A DNA stretch of 49,945 bases from a virus: IMG/VR virus record IMGVR_UViG_3300024326_000006, positions 1 through 49,945 of that record, one strand, 5' to 3'. Position 1 is the first letter of the stretch. Every line of letters begins with the position of its first letter. Shown one piece after another: positions 36,101 to 43,388 of this stretch. The notes under the pieces were generated by a model. That model saw only the letters and a list, made by a program, of their open reading frames with translations. It was not told the origin of the DNA and searched no databases. Both the position numbers and the translations under genes were made by a program.

Positions 36101-36604
36101 AGAGTTTGCTGGCAACGAAGCATTCATAATCTTAATAAACTGTTCATACCAATCAGAGTTAGTAGGATCGTTCCATATAATAGTTTGATTAGATAGATTG
36201 TTGTTGTTGGCATCAATAACATCTTCGGTGGTACTAACACTTTCTATTTTTAGTAACCCGTTTGCTGGAATATTTCTATTTGCATTATAACTAATAAGTC
36301 TTGCTAAACGGAGAATACTCTCTCTACGATCAGCAGTTTCAATAAAATTTTCTCTAGCATTTAAGTCTGTACGGAAAGCAAGGTTTTGGCCTAAAAATGC
36401 AATAAGGTCGATAAGTGCAAGATACTCACTGGACTCTATGTAGTCGTTAAAGTCTTCAGGATAGTTTTCACGAATATATGTAATCATAGTTCTGCGAAGA
36501 TTATCAAAGTCGTAACTTTGGAAATCTGCGTATCTAAAACTTTGATATATTGTTTTCCAGTCTTCTGCTAGTAGAAGTCTATTTTGCCTATCGGTCGTTG
36601 ACAT
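33140..36604 (-). CDS. 6: Baseplate wedge protein gp6 (baseplate J-like)
   Basis: The 1154-residue product begins with a conserved gp6-type region: a SFRYADFQSYDFDNLR segment, YIRENYPEDFNDYIES, LIDLIAFLGQNLAFRTD and a REN..ETADRRESILRLA helix. This N-terminal part and the size fit the T4-like gp6 family, which forms the ring of dimers holding the wedges together around the hub. Later parts include the FSDGTFG-type strand and a C-terminal ALENWDFGETFYFSELAAYIM segment, typical of baseplate J-like proteins. It lies directly downstream of gp25, as in other T4-like phages. GAGGAAC precedes the ATG and a weaker late promoter (GGTAAATA) is at 36628-36635. The stop overlaps the start of the giant gene by one base. 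Confidence 0.9.
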   Translation of the reverse strand: MSTTDRQNRLLLAEDWKTIYQSFRYADFQSYDFDNLRRTMITYIRENYPEDFNDYIESSEYLALIDLIAFLGQNLAFRTDLNARENFIETADRRESILRLARLISYNANRNIPANGLLKIESVSTTEDVIDANNNNLSNQTIIWNDPTNSDWYEQFIKIMNASLPANSTFGRPIKKAIVNGVATEQYRFSASNTGLPIYSFTKNIDDASRKFEIVSTGINTDNTTIYEEEPFPGNKLGFLYRDNGQGAGSSNSGFFMHFRQGSLQENTFSVMNPVPNTTVNIDSDNINNSDVWLYKLDSNGNEESLWQKVENTEGNNIVYNSVTKGVRDLYSVLSRVSDRISLVFSDGTFGTLPKGDFKVYYRTSANEQFNINPADMTGIQIQVPYISKNNSAETLNIVLELQSVVSNADESESNESIQTNAPSTYYTQNRLITGEDYNIGPLGVSQQIIKTKSINRTSSGISRYYDLRDATGKYSNTLMFGDDGSIFTEDLKNKFTFNFVSKTDIEAVINNQVLEIIKNTQTKNFYYKNFSRNASIADLNYTWNATTNETNQSSGIFQDQFSVPVAVSSFTATTMKFAAAGSLVKFTPPTGYHYDKDNNLVLGEVSTLGDKEYIWTKIISVYENGTIGDINSTLGPIILNDEVPSTSKLSEIIPVLNNIIVNDTLSQMVDQVFAFKTFGLRYDVETTNWKVITNSNLDTTSEFDTGKTGDATGTNQDASWLFLFETDGEKYTVTSRAVRYVFESDKQIRFYFDGNDRIYDSKVGKIITDSISVLSNNNKPDILTPFNQDWKWQVVKEYRSVDGYIDSKKLEVGFTDSDADGVIDDPDLFTNIVAPNYLPDTKYIFSKKFEKNDVETYEYVNAAAEYIVVKQTEAAIGAYSSYDAKTIFYISSTNVFKKFNSLQTGLELCIDYKAYKGRDNIRFDYKHAAAENRRIDPSSSNIVDLYILTKSYDVEYRRYLRGDITTKPLPPSSDSLFLDFGKDIKKIKSISDEVIYHPVKYKSLFGSESDTDVQATFKIVKNTNRVVNDNDIKSRVVDSINEFFALENWDFGETFYFSELAAYIMKQVAPDISSIVLVPKSETQSFGSMYELKSENDEILISSASVSDIEVIDSITASRLKATANVITSNEVLNTGVQSATTSTTTITEGNDY

Positions 36605-36627
36605 TCGCTGTTCCTCACTTTATAGTA

Positions 36628-36635
36628 TATTTACC
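36628..36635 (-). promoter_or_regulatory. Late-promoter-like octamer (GGTAAATA)
   Basis: The minus-strand octamer GGTAAATA matches the T4 box at 6 of 8 positions and lies 24-31 bases before the gp6 start, the same distance as the better matches elsewhere. GAGGAA follows downstream of the predicted start of transcription. Confidence 0.5.
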
Positions 36636-36656
36636 TGAAGTAAAAAACTGCGTACT

Positions 36657-37094
36657 TTAAATTAATCCGTTGTCTTGATCAAACTTTATACGCATACTTT
36701 CGCTGATGCTATAAGGAATATAAGTTAGAGAACAATCAATCTGTATGCCACTTTCGTAACTATCAACGATTACACTGTCAACATTAACTCGTGGGTCAAA
36801 GTTGACTATCTCTGTTACGTCTTCAATGATAAGCTGTTTTAGGTCATCAGTAAATGGTTCAAATAATATATCCCATATGATAGTTCCAAACTCTGGATTT
36901 TCAAGTTTTTCGCCTTGACGAATATGAAAATGATTTATAATATCTTGTTTGATTATACTAATATCGTATAAGTTAAATCCTTTAGGATTAGCTACTGTGC
37001 TAACTCCTCTGTATTGTTTAGAAACTACAGGAGGGTTATCAATGTCATTTGATACTGTTACATTTTTGTATAAAGGTTTTTCATTTGTGGCCAT
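36657..37094 (-). CDS. 25: Baseplate wedge protein gp25
   Basis: The 145-residue protein carries the gp25-family hallmarks: an NHFHIRQGEKLENPEFGT segment near 63-80 followed by IIWDILFEPFTDDLKQ, with an IDCSLTYIPYS strand near the C terminus. gp25-like proteins form the core of the wedge and serve as the site where the contractile sheath begins to assemble. The gene lies just before gp6, the usual order. The ATG follows AGGA at a spacing of about 10 bases; the same stretch contains a GATAAATA octamer too close to the start to give a normal leader. It overlaps no neighbour; 7 bases separate it from the stop of the upstream Gly/Ala-rich gene. Confidence 0.92.
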   Translation of the reverse strand: MATNEKPLYKNVTVSNDIDNPPVVSKQYRGVSTVANPKGFNLYDISIIKQDIINHFHIRQGEKLENPEFGTIIWDILFEPFTDDLKQLIIEDVTEIVNFDPRVNVDSVIVDSYESGIQIDCSLTYIPYSISESMRIKFDQDNGLI

Positions 37095-37098
37095 AACG

Positions 37099-37106
37099 TA
37101 TTTATC
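37099..37106 (-). promoter_or_regulatory. Late-promoter-like octamer directly at the gp25 start
   Basis: The minus-strand GATAAATA is identical to the clear late boxes, but transcription 6 bases downstream would begin inside the gp25 start codon. It overlaps AGGA, which probably acts as the ribosome site. It could therefore be a leaderless promoter or a chance match. Confidence 0.35.
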
Positions 37107-38361
37107 CTACTGTCATATAGTTAAATGCGGCTTGACTTTCGGCGGGTAATTTTAATAGTTCGGTTGACCTGTTACTAGGATTCAACTCTACTATTCTATC
37201 AAAGTCATATGATCCTATTTTAAATACTTGTCCGTCTACTACAATGCCTAGTATTGTATCTTCTTTTGCTTTTTCTTCAACACTTACTCCAAACCCGTTG
37301 TTCTTTTTAACAAGTTTAGTTCTAAACTTTTTAGCACAACGCTTACAAGCAGTTGCCATATTTGCAAATGCAGGATCATTTGTTGTTTTAAATGTTTTTT
37401 TATCTATTTGTTTGGCTAAACTTGCCATATTATTAAGTTGTCCTACTGGATTTTCTTTGAATATAATATCTTTAGCTATTTGTTTACCTGCTTTGCTAGT
37501 AATATTTGGTTTGTTAAATATTTTTCCAACCAAGTTTGCTCCTACGTTTGCAGCAGCGCCGGACAATATATCTTGTAAGCCAGTTGGTAATCCGTTTACT
37601 GCTCCTGAAAGGTTTTTTGTAAAGTCTCCTATTCCTCTACTGAACTGATCAAACACAGGACCTACACCTGGAATACCAGAAATAGCTGCTCCTAATCCGC
37701 TGGCTAGTTTTCCTGCCATATCTCCTAATGCACCCGATACTGCTCCAAGTGCATTTCCAATAGCGCCATCAATAGCACCTAATGCACTTCCTAATGCACC
37801 AGACAATCCTGTACTCGATAACAAATCTCCCATTACACCAGGAAGTTTTCCTAATAACCCACCAAGGAAAGATCCTGCTATACTACTTAATCCGCCTTGA
37901 ACACCTTGTAAGAAACTATCTGCTATATATTCAACTGCATTAGTAGTTGTATCTTGTATTTCAGTTCTAACTTCTGCTGGATTAGCTGCGTTTGTGCCGC
38001 CTGCATACGTATCGACTACTACTTCTTCTCCGGCTGCATTATTTCCAGTGCGTTGTGCAGCAATTTCAGGAGTGTTTCCGGCTGCAAGAATAGCAGGACT
38101 AACAAATCCTAAATTTTCAACAAATGCTGCTGAGTTTCCTGCTAGTTTTCCTGCTAATGTTCCAAATACTGCGCCTGCGGCGCCTTGTAGTGCTCCTTCG
38201 AGATTGCCCTCGGCTATACCGCCAGCTATACCGCCAACAAGTGCTACTGTAGGCAAAGGTGCGTTAGCAATTGCCTGATTTATTCCTTGTACTCCTCGAG
38301 ATATTGATTCCCTAATAATAGGATCAACTAACTGCGAGTTGTTTATTGCAAATGCTACCAT
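37102..38361 (-). CDS. Gly/Ala-rich tail-hub-region protein, 419 aa
   Basis: I do not recognise a family. Residues about 35-300 are dominated by Gly, Ala, Leu and Ser with repeated small-xxx-small spacing (GGIAGGIAEG, LGSALGAIDGAIGNALGAVSG), i.e. glycine-zipper-like hydrophobic helices. Near 338-341 is a CKRC pair within a basic stretch, and the C-terminal 60 residues are polar. It lies between the gp5-like spike and gp25, under a perfect late box and with AGGAGG before the ATG, so it is a late virion gene. It might sit in the tail lumen or hub and reach the host membrane at injection, as small-xxx-small helices can pack in membranes; that is inference. It is too short for a tape measure protein of a T4-like tail. 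Confidence 0.65.
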   Translation of the reverse strand: MVAFAINNSQLVDPIIRESISRGVQGINQAIANAPLPTVALVGGIAGGIAEGNLEGALQGAAGAVFGTLAGKLAGNSAAFVENLGFVSPAILAAGNTPEIAAQRTGNNAAGEEVVVDTYAGGTNAANPAEVRTEIQDTTTNAVEYIADSFLQGVQGGLSSIAGSFLGGLLGKLPGVMGDLLSSTGLSGALGSALGAIDGAIGNALGAVSGALGDMAGKLASGLGAAISGIPGVGPVFDQFSRGIGDFTKNLSGAVNGLPTGLQDILSGAAANVGANLVGKIFNKPNITSKAGKQIAKDIIFKENPVGQLNNMASLAKQIDKKTFKTTNDPAFANMATACKRCAKKFRTKLVKKNNGFGVSVEEKAKEDTILGIVVDGQVFKIGSYDFDRIVELNPSNRSTELLKLPAESQAAFNYMTVG

Positions 38362-38377
38362 AATGCCCTCCTAGTAG

Positions 38378-38385
38378 TATTTATA
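38378..38385 (-). promoter_or_regulatory. T4 late promoter, exact consensus (TATAAATA)
   Basis: The minus-strand octamer TATAAATA followed by C is identical to the T4 late promoter consensus. Transcription would start near 38372, at the beginning of AGGAGG (38372-38367), which precedes the ATG at 38361. It overlaps the stop codon of the gp5-like gene. Confidence 0.8.
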
Positions 38386-39880
38386 AGTCGTTCATTAGAG
38401 TTCGATCTGTATGAACAGGGCGTTCGTCCATATGCACGTCTTGACTTTCTGTATCAACTGCTTCAGTTTTATCAGGTGCTGTTTCTATTGGGTTCCAGTT
38501 TTCGTGTCCATTCCAAGGCTCGTGTTGCGGAACACGTTGCGGAAACTTTGCTTTAACTGCATCTGCGGCTGCTTCTGCTGCTGGCCCATTAAGATTGATA
38601 TCGCCTCCAGAGATTGTTGTATTTGCTGCTCCGATAGAAAAGTTTCCTCCGGCAGTGTTTTTAAATGCGCCGCCACTTTTGATGTTCATTTCTGCGCCGG
38701 CTGAGATATTTCCATTGGCACCAACTTTTATTTCCATATTTCCAGCAGCACTTTGATGTATACTTCCATTTACAATCATATTAATGTTTCTACCAGCTTC
38801 AAAGTTAATATCTCTATCAGCAACAAAGTTAAAATCTGTTTCAGTGTGAAAACTAATACTATCTTTAGCATAAACATCAAGTTTGCCGTTGCTTGTCATT
38901 TCTATCCAAGCGGTTCCTCTGCTATTATTAATATATATTAGATCTTCGCTGGTGTTAATCATTATTTGCGCACCAGTGCGTGTTCTAAAGCGTATCATTT
39001 CGTTTGCAGGTCTAGTCACATCGCCGCCGGCTTCACTAGATTCTTTGTTTAGGTATTTGTAGGGAGTATCTTCAGGCGAACCTTCTCTTATAAGTTTATC
39101 ATCGCCGTCATCAATGACAAAGCTACTACTGCCTAAGCGACTTACATGTACTGTTGCTTGGCTTTCTTTTATACCTATTCTTCCTTGCGGTGAACCTCCA
39201 CGCTTGTCGACAGGGCCTGGACTACTTAATCCAACCACTGCACTTGGAAATTCACGTTGCGCACTACTAGTTGTTATTCCTCTGATATCATCTTCAACTA
39301 ATCCTTGCTCTTTTAGAGACGCAATAAAATCTTCGTTGATAGGTCTTTTGTATTTTACAGGATTATTAGTTTGTATTTTTGTTATTTTTTTATTATATTC
39401 TCCAGCTGGTAGTTTTTTACCTTTTAGTTCTGTTGGAACTGGGCCGCTAGTTTGTTCAGTACTAGGTTGTCCACCAGGTAACATAAATGTCATACCTCTT
39501 TCAGGTACACATCCAAACCAATACCCAAAATCTCTACTTCCTTCAACAAATGTACACAACACCAATGTTCCAGGATCTGGAGGAATAGCCCAAAACCCAT
39601 AACTTTTTTGTGTGTTTGAATATGTGTCGTTTTTTCCTAAATGCTGCGCTCCTGTAACTCCATAAAATGGACTTGCATAGTAGACTATTGAAGTTTGTCC
39701 TAATGTTTCGCCTGCTGTGCCTGCTTCGCTTATTTTTAGAAGCTCAACTTCTAATGCTCCAAGATATAAAGGATCAGCATGTTTGATAACTCTAGCCAAA
39801 TAAGTGCCTGGTGTTGAATCATTTTGACCACTATCAACTGATCTTGTTTGTTCTGCTTTTATTGGTCCGTTGTTTTGCAT
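38381..39880 (-). CDS. 5: gp5-like baseplate hub spike without a lysozyme domain
   Basis: Residues about 20-135 form an OB-fold-like domain (LARVIKHADPLYLGALEVEL, then GFWAIPPDPGTLVLCTFVEG), as in gp5/VgrG-type spikes. Residues about 290-430 are short alternating strands rich in Asn/Asp/Gly (FNFVADRDINFEAGRNINM), the expected triple-stranded beta-helix needle. A VPQHEPWNGHENW motif near 445, which I associate with marine T4-like gp5, follows. T4 gp5 carries a lysozyme domain between OB and needle; here the intervening 150 residues show no lysozyme-type catalytic pattern. The spike would pierce the outer membrane. The gene abuts the VrlC-like gene with no gap. Confidence is high for the spike role, lower for orthology to gp5 in the strict sense. 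Confidence 0.82.
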   Translation of the reverse strand: MQNNGPIKAEQTRSVDSGQNDSTPGTYLARVIKHADPLYLGALEVELLKISEAGTAGETLGQTSIVYYASPFYGVTGAQHLGKNDTYSNTQKSYGFWAIPPDPGTLVLCTFVEGSRDFGYWFGCVPERGMTFMLPGGQPSTEQTSGPVPTELKGKKLPAGEYNKKITKIQTNNPVKYKRPINEDFIASLKEQGLVEDDIRGITTSSAQREFPSAVVGLSSPGPVDKRGGSPQGRIGIKESQATVHVSRLGSSSFVIDDGDDKLIREGSPEDTPYKYLNKESSEAGGDVTRPANEMIRFRTRTGAQIMINTSEDLIYINNSRGTAWIEMTSNGKLDVYAKDSISFHTETDFNFVADRDINFEAGRNINMIVNGSIHQSAAGNMEIKVGANGNISAGAEMNIKSGGAFKNTAGGNFSIGAANTTISGGDINLNGPAAEAAADAVKAKFPQRVPQHEPWNGHENWNPIETAPDKTEAVDTESQDVHMDERPVHTDRTLMNDL

Positions 39881-42226
39881 TTAACTATTAAATCCTGTGT
39901 TTACTTGACTTGCTCTATTAGCATCTTTTACTTTATTTGCTTGATCTGAAGTTCCTGATGTATTTGTATCTTCGGGTTGTCCTCGTCTTCTTAGTAGTGT
40001 AAGCTCTTGTGTAAACATATTTCGTTGAATTTTGTTTTCAATAGCAGTTACTCTATATAATCCATTAAACTGAGATACAGGAACTGTATCTTCTGGATAA
40101 ATCATTCCTCCAGTATCTGGATTGTAATCTATTGGAGTTCTAAAGTTTAATATAACATCAACTTCACTACGTTGATAATCAACTTGTCCTCCAGCAGTAG
40201 TGTTTAAATCGCCAGCTTCGTCGGTCCAGTTACCCATACCACTGTCAACTATAAAATAAGGATCTCCAAATATTTCAAGTTTAACTTCAACTAAGTCAAC
40301 ACTACCGTTTCCTAGTATTTGATCGTGAAATTTACGTGCCCATCTTATTTTACTATTATCAATACCAGCTCCGCCGCCACCTTGGGTGCTACTAGAGTTT
40401 ACAAATCCTTGTGTAGCTAACCCAGTTGAGCTATTTGCTCCCGAAGGTTGAATATTTAATCCTAACTGAGAAGGCTTTGTCTGAGTAAGATTAAACTGTG
40501 TTCCTCCAGTTTTTGCATCAATACTTAGTTGTCCACTATCGGGTTGTATAAACTGAAAAAATGCTGCTTTGAAGCTTATATCAAACCTAACAATATCAGT
40601 ATTTTCTCCACTGTAAATGTAATTGTACTCTTTTTTTGCATTTTGTCTTAGGCTGTTGTAGTCTACACCTGCTGCTCCAGCGTTTTGAAAGTGACTACTA
40701 TGTACTTTATACTCTACAACTTTGTAATGATTTACTTTTGCATCTTCTCCAAACACATTTTCTTGTTGTGCATTTGGTTTTAGGTAACTTTCTGCATCTA
40801 TTCTAAACCACGGAACCATTCCGTTTTCATCAGGCGCTCTTTCTTTTATAGATTTGCCCCAATCGCTTGTTAATATTACATCTTCAATTATTTTTAGTAT
40901 CGATGTTCCAGAACCATAGTTGAAAACTCTTTCATCATTACTGACAGTATTCTTAGCACGAGTCATAACTTTATTTCTCTTGTCATAAACTTGCCCTGTT
41001 TGAGGCATTGGCACTGTTCCGCTTTCTTCTGCTCCTGAAATAATTCTTGCAGAGCCAAGATTATTTAAACTAGCAGGATCCTGTGCTATTGATGATAACT
41101 TTTCTCCGATACTACTTTTTGTTAATACCTGGCCTGTAATCATACTCAAGAATGCTTCAAAGTTTTGCGGTGCTTGCGCTCCTAAAAATCCACTAATGTT
41201 TTCAAAAAGTCCTTGTATGTTTCCTGATTTAAAATTTGATAATAACCCTCCAAGACTTTTATCAAGTCCGCCTGCTATTCCTCCTAATACATCATTAAAA
41301 CTATCTTTTAAACTGTTGCCGCCAAGTACTCCGCCTACAACGCCTCCTACAACACCAGCTGCTACTGCACCAAATATTTTTCCGCCTTTGCCGCCACCGC
41401 CTCCGCCGCCTCCGCCGCTGCGAGACGCAGTAGTAGCGCCTGCATCGCTTGTATTCGGTATTCTTGAAGGATTACCAGAAGACGCAATATCTTTTGGAAA
41501 TGTAATAACTATTTCTGATGCTTCTGCTATTTGATTTGCTTTTCGAAGTTCTTCATAATGTCCATTAATAATAGTTGTTAAACTTTGTTCGCCACTTTGT
41601 AGTAGTTTTTCAACAGTATTGCCTGTTAGTGCTATATCAACTGGACTTGATGTTGCATCATCAAGATATGCTTGTTCATTCCATGGCAATGCTTCAACTG
41701 TATATGTTGTACCACCTTGGTTTACTTCAAACTCTATGTTTGTTAGTTTAATAGGAACATCTCTACGAAGATTTAATCCTGATTCTGTAACAATAACATC
41801 TCCATCGTCGTCATATCCAATAAACTCCATTGATAACATAAATGGAGCGTTAGCATAGTTCTGAAATCCACTCATAGTTGCAGCTATTTGACAAGTTTGT
41901 AAGAATAATCCCATACTATATGGTTCTTCAACTGTAAAAGTTATAAATGTAGCGTTTGTACTACGTGATTTTGAGTTTGGAACACATAATGCTTCGATAT
42001 TAACATTATCAATAAAATATTCTAGCTTGCCGCCAATAATATCTTCGTATTCAGTTGTGACTTTGTTGTCGCCGGCGCCGCCGCCGCTTCTAAGAATAAC
42101 ATTTTGAGGACCGTATGCTCTATAGGTTTCATTAGGTACAGCAATCTCATCTCTTGTCAAACAAGACATTGTAAATATAGTATTGAAACTAGAAAACTGA
42201 TGTAGACTGTTTGTTTCTATAGACAT
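39881..42226 (-). CDS. Tail hub structural protein, VrlC-like, 781 aa
   Basis: The gene lies between gp53 and the gp5-like spike, where cyanophages carry a structural gene named vrlC; I assign it by position and memory of that order, not by a motif. The N-terminal third (about 1-250) and C-terminal third (about 480-750) are beta-rich, with MGLFLQTCQIA, FMLSMEFIGYDDDGD and ELTLLRRRGQPEDT segments. Between them is a run of nine glycines (about 271-279) followed by a glycine-zipper segment (GAVAAGVVGGVVGG) and a helical stretch. The DNA there is GC-rich compared with its surroundings. The protein may take the place of T4 gp27 in the hub. TTAGGA lies before the ATG, and the gene overlaps the gp53 stop by one base. 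Confidence 0.65.
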   Translation of the reverse strand: MSIETNSLHQFSSFNTIFTMSCLTRDEIAVPNETYRAYGPQNVILRSGGGAGDNKVTTEYEDIIGGKLEYFIDNVNIEALCVPNSKSRSTNATFITFTVEEPYSMGLFLQTCQIAATMSGFQNYANAPFMLSMEFIGYDDDGDVIVTESGLNLRRDVPIKLTNIEFEVNQGGTTYTVEALPWNEQAYLDDATSSPVDIALTGNTVEKLLQSGEQSLTTIINGHYEELRKANQIAEASEIVITFPKDIASSGNPSRIPNTSDAGATTASRSGGGGGGGGGKGGKIFGAVAAGVVGGVVGGVLGGNSLKDSFNDVLGGIAGGLDKSLGGLLSNFKSGNIQGLFENISGFLGAQAPQNFEAFLSMITGQVLTKSSIGEKLSSIAQDPASLNNLGSARIISGAEESGTVPMPQTGQVYDKRNKVMTRAKNTVSNDERVFNYGSGTSILKIIEDVILTSDWGKSIKERAPDENGMVPWFRIDAESYLKPNAQQENVFGEDAKVNHYKVVEYKVHSSHFQNAGAAGVDYNSLRQNAKKEYNYIYSGENTDIVRFDISFKAAFFQFIQPDSGQLSIDAKTGGTQFNLTQTKPSQLGLNIQPSGANSSTGLATQGFVNSSSTQGGGGAGIDNSKIRWARKFHDQILGNGSVDLVEVKLEIFGDPYFIVDSGMGNWTDEAGDLNTTAGGQVDYQRSEVDVILNFRTPIDYNPDTGGMIYPEDTVPVSQFNGLYRVTAIENKIQRNMFTQELTLLRRRGQPEDTNTSGTSDQANKVKDANRASQVNTGFNS

Positions 42227-42528
42227 TAGATTCCTAACTCTGTTTTTAACTTAGATTTTTTAGGTAAAAATATTTTAGTGCCTGCTTCAAAGTCAAACAC
42301 AGGATCTTTTATTATATCCATGTTTCTTTGAGCAAAAACCCACCATAACTTTGGCGTATTATACAAATCGTATGCTAGTAAATCAGGACGATGCGAATAT
42401 TGAGGTTCAATAGTATAAAGAATATCATCATCTTCTGCTGGCACGGGTCTAATAGAGAAAATACCTAACTCTCCAGTACTTGTAAGTTTTGTGTTTCCAT
42501 AAGGACTAGTTTTTCCGTAGTTTGCCAT
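42226..42528 (-). CDS. 53: Baseplate wedge protein gp53
   Basis: The 100-residue product contains the gp53 core: YSHRPDLLAYDLYNTPKLWWVFAQRN followed by DPxxDFEAGTKIFLPKK, which also resembles LysM-like tail proteins of other phages. T4 gp53 is about twice as long, so this is a compact version that keeps the conserved part. In T4 it joins the wedges to one another and to the hub. Its stop overlaps the VrlC-like start by one base and its start overlaps the gp48-like stop by one base, so the three genes are translated as a coupled set. Confidence 0.85.
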   Translation of the reverse strand: MANYGKTSPYGNTKLTSTGELGIFSIRPVPAEDDDILYTIEPQYSHRPDLLAYDLYNTPKLWWVFAQRNMDIIKDPVFDFEAGTKIFLPKKSKLKTELGI

Positions 42529-43316
42529 TAGATAAATCCTTTATTTGCTATATTACCATTAATAAACTGATCCATATTAAAACTTGACACTTTGCTTCTG
42601 CTGTATGTTGGTTTTAATGTTAAACTTAATGAACTCATTGTCGGAACCATTTGATATGTTGATGAATATTCTCCAAATGATCCTGTGTTTACTTTAATAT
42701 AATCAATTTCATCAGCTAAATCAAATGTAAACTGTGTAACCACAGTAGGAACATTATTTAAAACATAATCTCCATATCCACTTAGTTTTACAACAGGCGG
42801 AGGAGATCCTTTTTCGCTACTTTCGCCATAAAACATCTTAGTTAAACTTCTAAACAGATGAACACAAGCAACCCAATACATTCCGTCTTGTTCAGACTGC
42901 ACTGGAAATCTTCCAACGATGCTTATATCTTCATGCCTACTATTAACATACTGAGGAAAAGGATAATTACTATGTGTAGGAGACATTTCATCGTAGTTTG
43001 CTACTGTTACAAGACTTATTGTTGGCGTAACTGGAAAAACAGCATACCAATCTGTTTGTGCTAAAGGAGCTAGTATAGGACTGTATCTATAAGTAGATAA
43101 TGTAGGAACTTTTATTTTAACTCGCCAATCTGGAACTGAATCGTTGGTTGGAGCAAAACGTGCAGTTGTTGCTGAACCTCTATCCGGCTCAGCACCTGGT
43201 GGTAATAATCTCGATCGTATCGATTTTCCAACACTCGATCTGTTTGCAAAGAATGTGTTGTTAATATTTCTAGTACCAACTGTGTTTGGTACTGATTGAT
43301 TTGGTTTTCTTGCCAT
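42528..43316 (-). CDS. 48: Baseplate tail-tube initiator, gp48-like
   Basis: The 262-residue protein has a disordered basic N terminus (about 1-60), followed by a WRVKIKVP strand near 64-71, a PVTPTISLVTVANYDEMSPTHSNYPFPQYVNS region near 95-125, and a DISIVGRFP strand. These are features of the tail-tube-like caps gp48/gp54 of marine T4-like phages, with order gp48-gp53-vrlC-gp5 as expected. In T4 gp48 caps the hub and gp54 starts tube growth; I cannot fully separate the two from sequence alone, but the neighbour gp53 favours gp48. It heads the leftward tail module in this window, with TAGGAG before its ATG and a late-like box at 43334-43341. Confidence 0.72.
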   Translation of the reverse strand: MARKPNQSVPNTVGTRNINNTFFANRSSVGKSIRSRLLPPGAEPDRGSATTARFAPTNDSVPDWRVKIKVPTLSTYRYSPILAPLAQTDWYAVFPVTPTISLVTVANYDEMSPTHSNYPFPQYVNSRHEDISIVGRFPVQSEQDGMYWVACVHLFRSLTKMFYGESSEKGSPPPVVKLSGYGDYVLNNVPTVVTQFTFDLADEIDYIKVNTGSFGEYSSTYQMVPTMSSLSLTLKPTYSRSKVSSFNMDQFINGNIANKGFI

Positions 43317-43333
43317 TGTAAACTCCTACATAC

Positions 43334-43341
43334 TATTTAGT
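43334..43341 (-). promoter_or_regulatory. Late-promoter-like octamer (ACTAAATA) before the gp48-like gene
   Basis: The minus-strand octamer ACTAAATA matches the T4 box at 6 of 8 positions. Its predicted start of transcription near 43328 precedes AGGAG (43327-43323) and the ATG at 43316. It shares one base with the divergent sigma-70 -35 box. Confidence 0.45.
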
Positions 43342-43369
43342 TGACAAAATAAACTATGTATATTATAAT
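43341..43369 (+). promoter_or_regulatory. Perfect consensus sigma-70 promoter for gp55
   Basis: TTGACA (43341-43346), a 17 bp spacer and TATAAT (43364-43369) are identical to the E. coli sigma-70 consensus. Transcription would start near 43376, just before AAGGAG and the ATG at 43389. The late sigma factor is thus under an early or host-type promoter, as expected. Confidence 0.88.
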
Positions 43370-43388
43370 ATAATAAAGGAGTCGATAA

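Noticed and set aside
37102-38361. Tape measure protein
   Set aside because: At 419 residues it is too short to set the length of a T4-like tail, and it lies among hub/baseplate genes.
41196-41534. Plus-strand frame with a proline run opposite the VrlC-like gene
   Set aside because: The proline run is the complement of the glycine codons of the real gene; no promoter or ribosome site.
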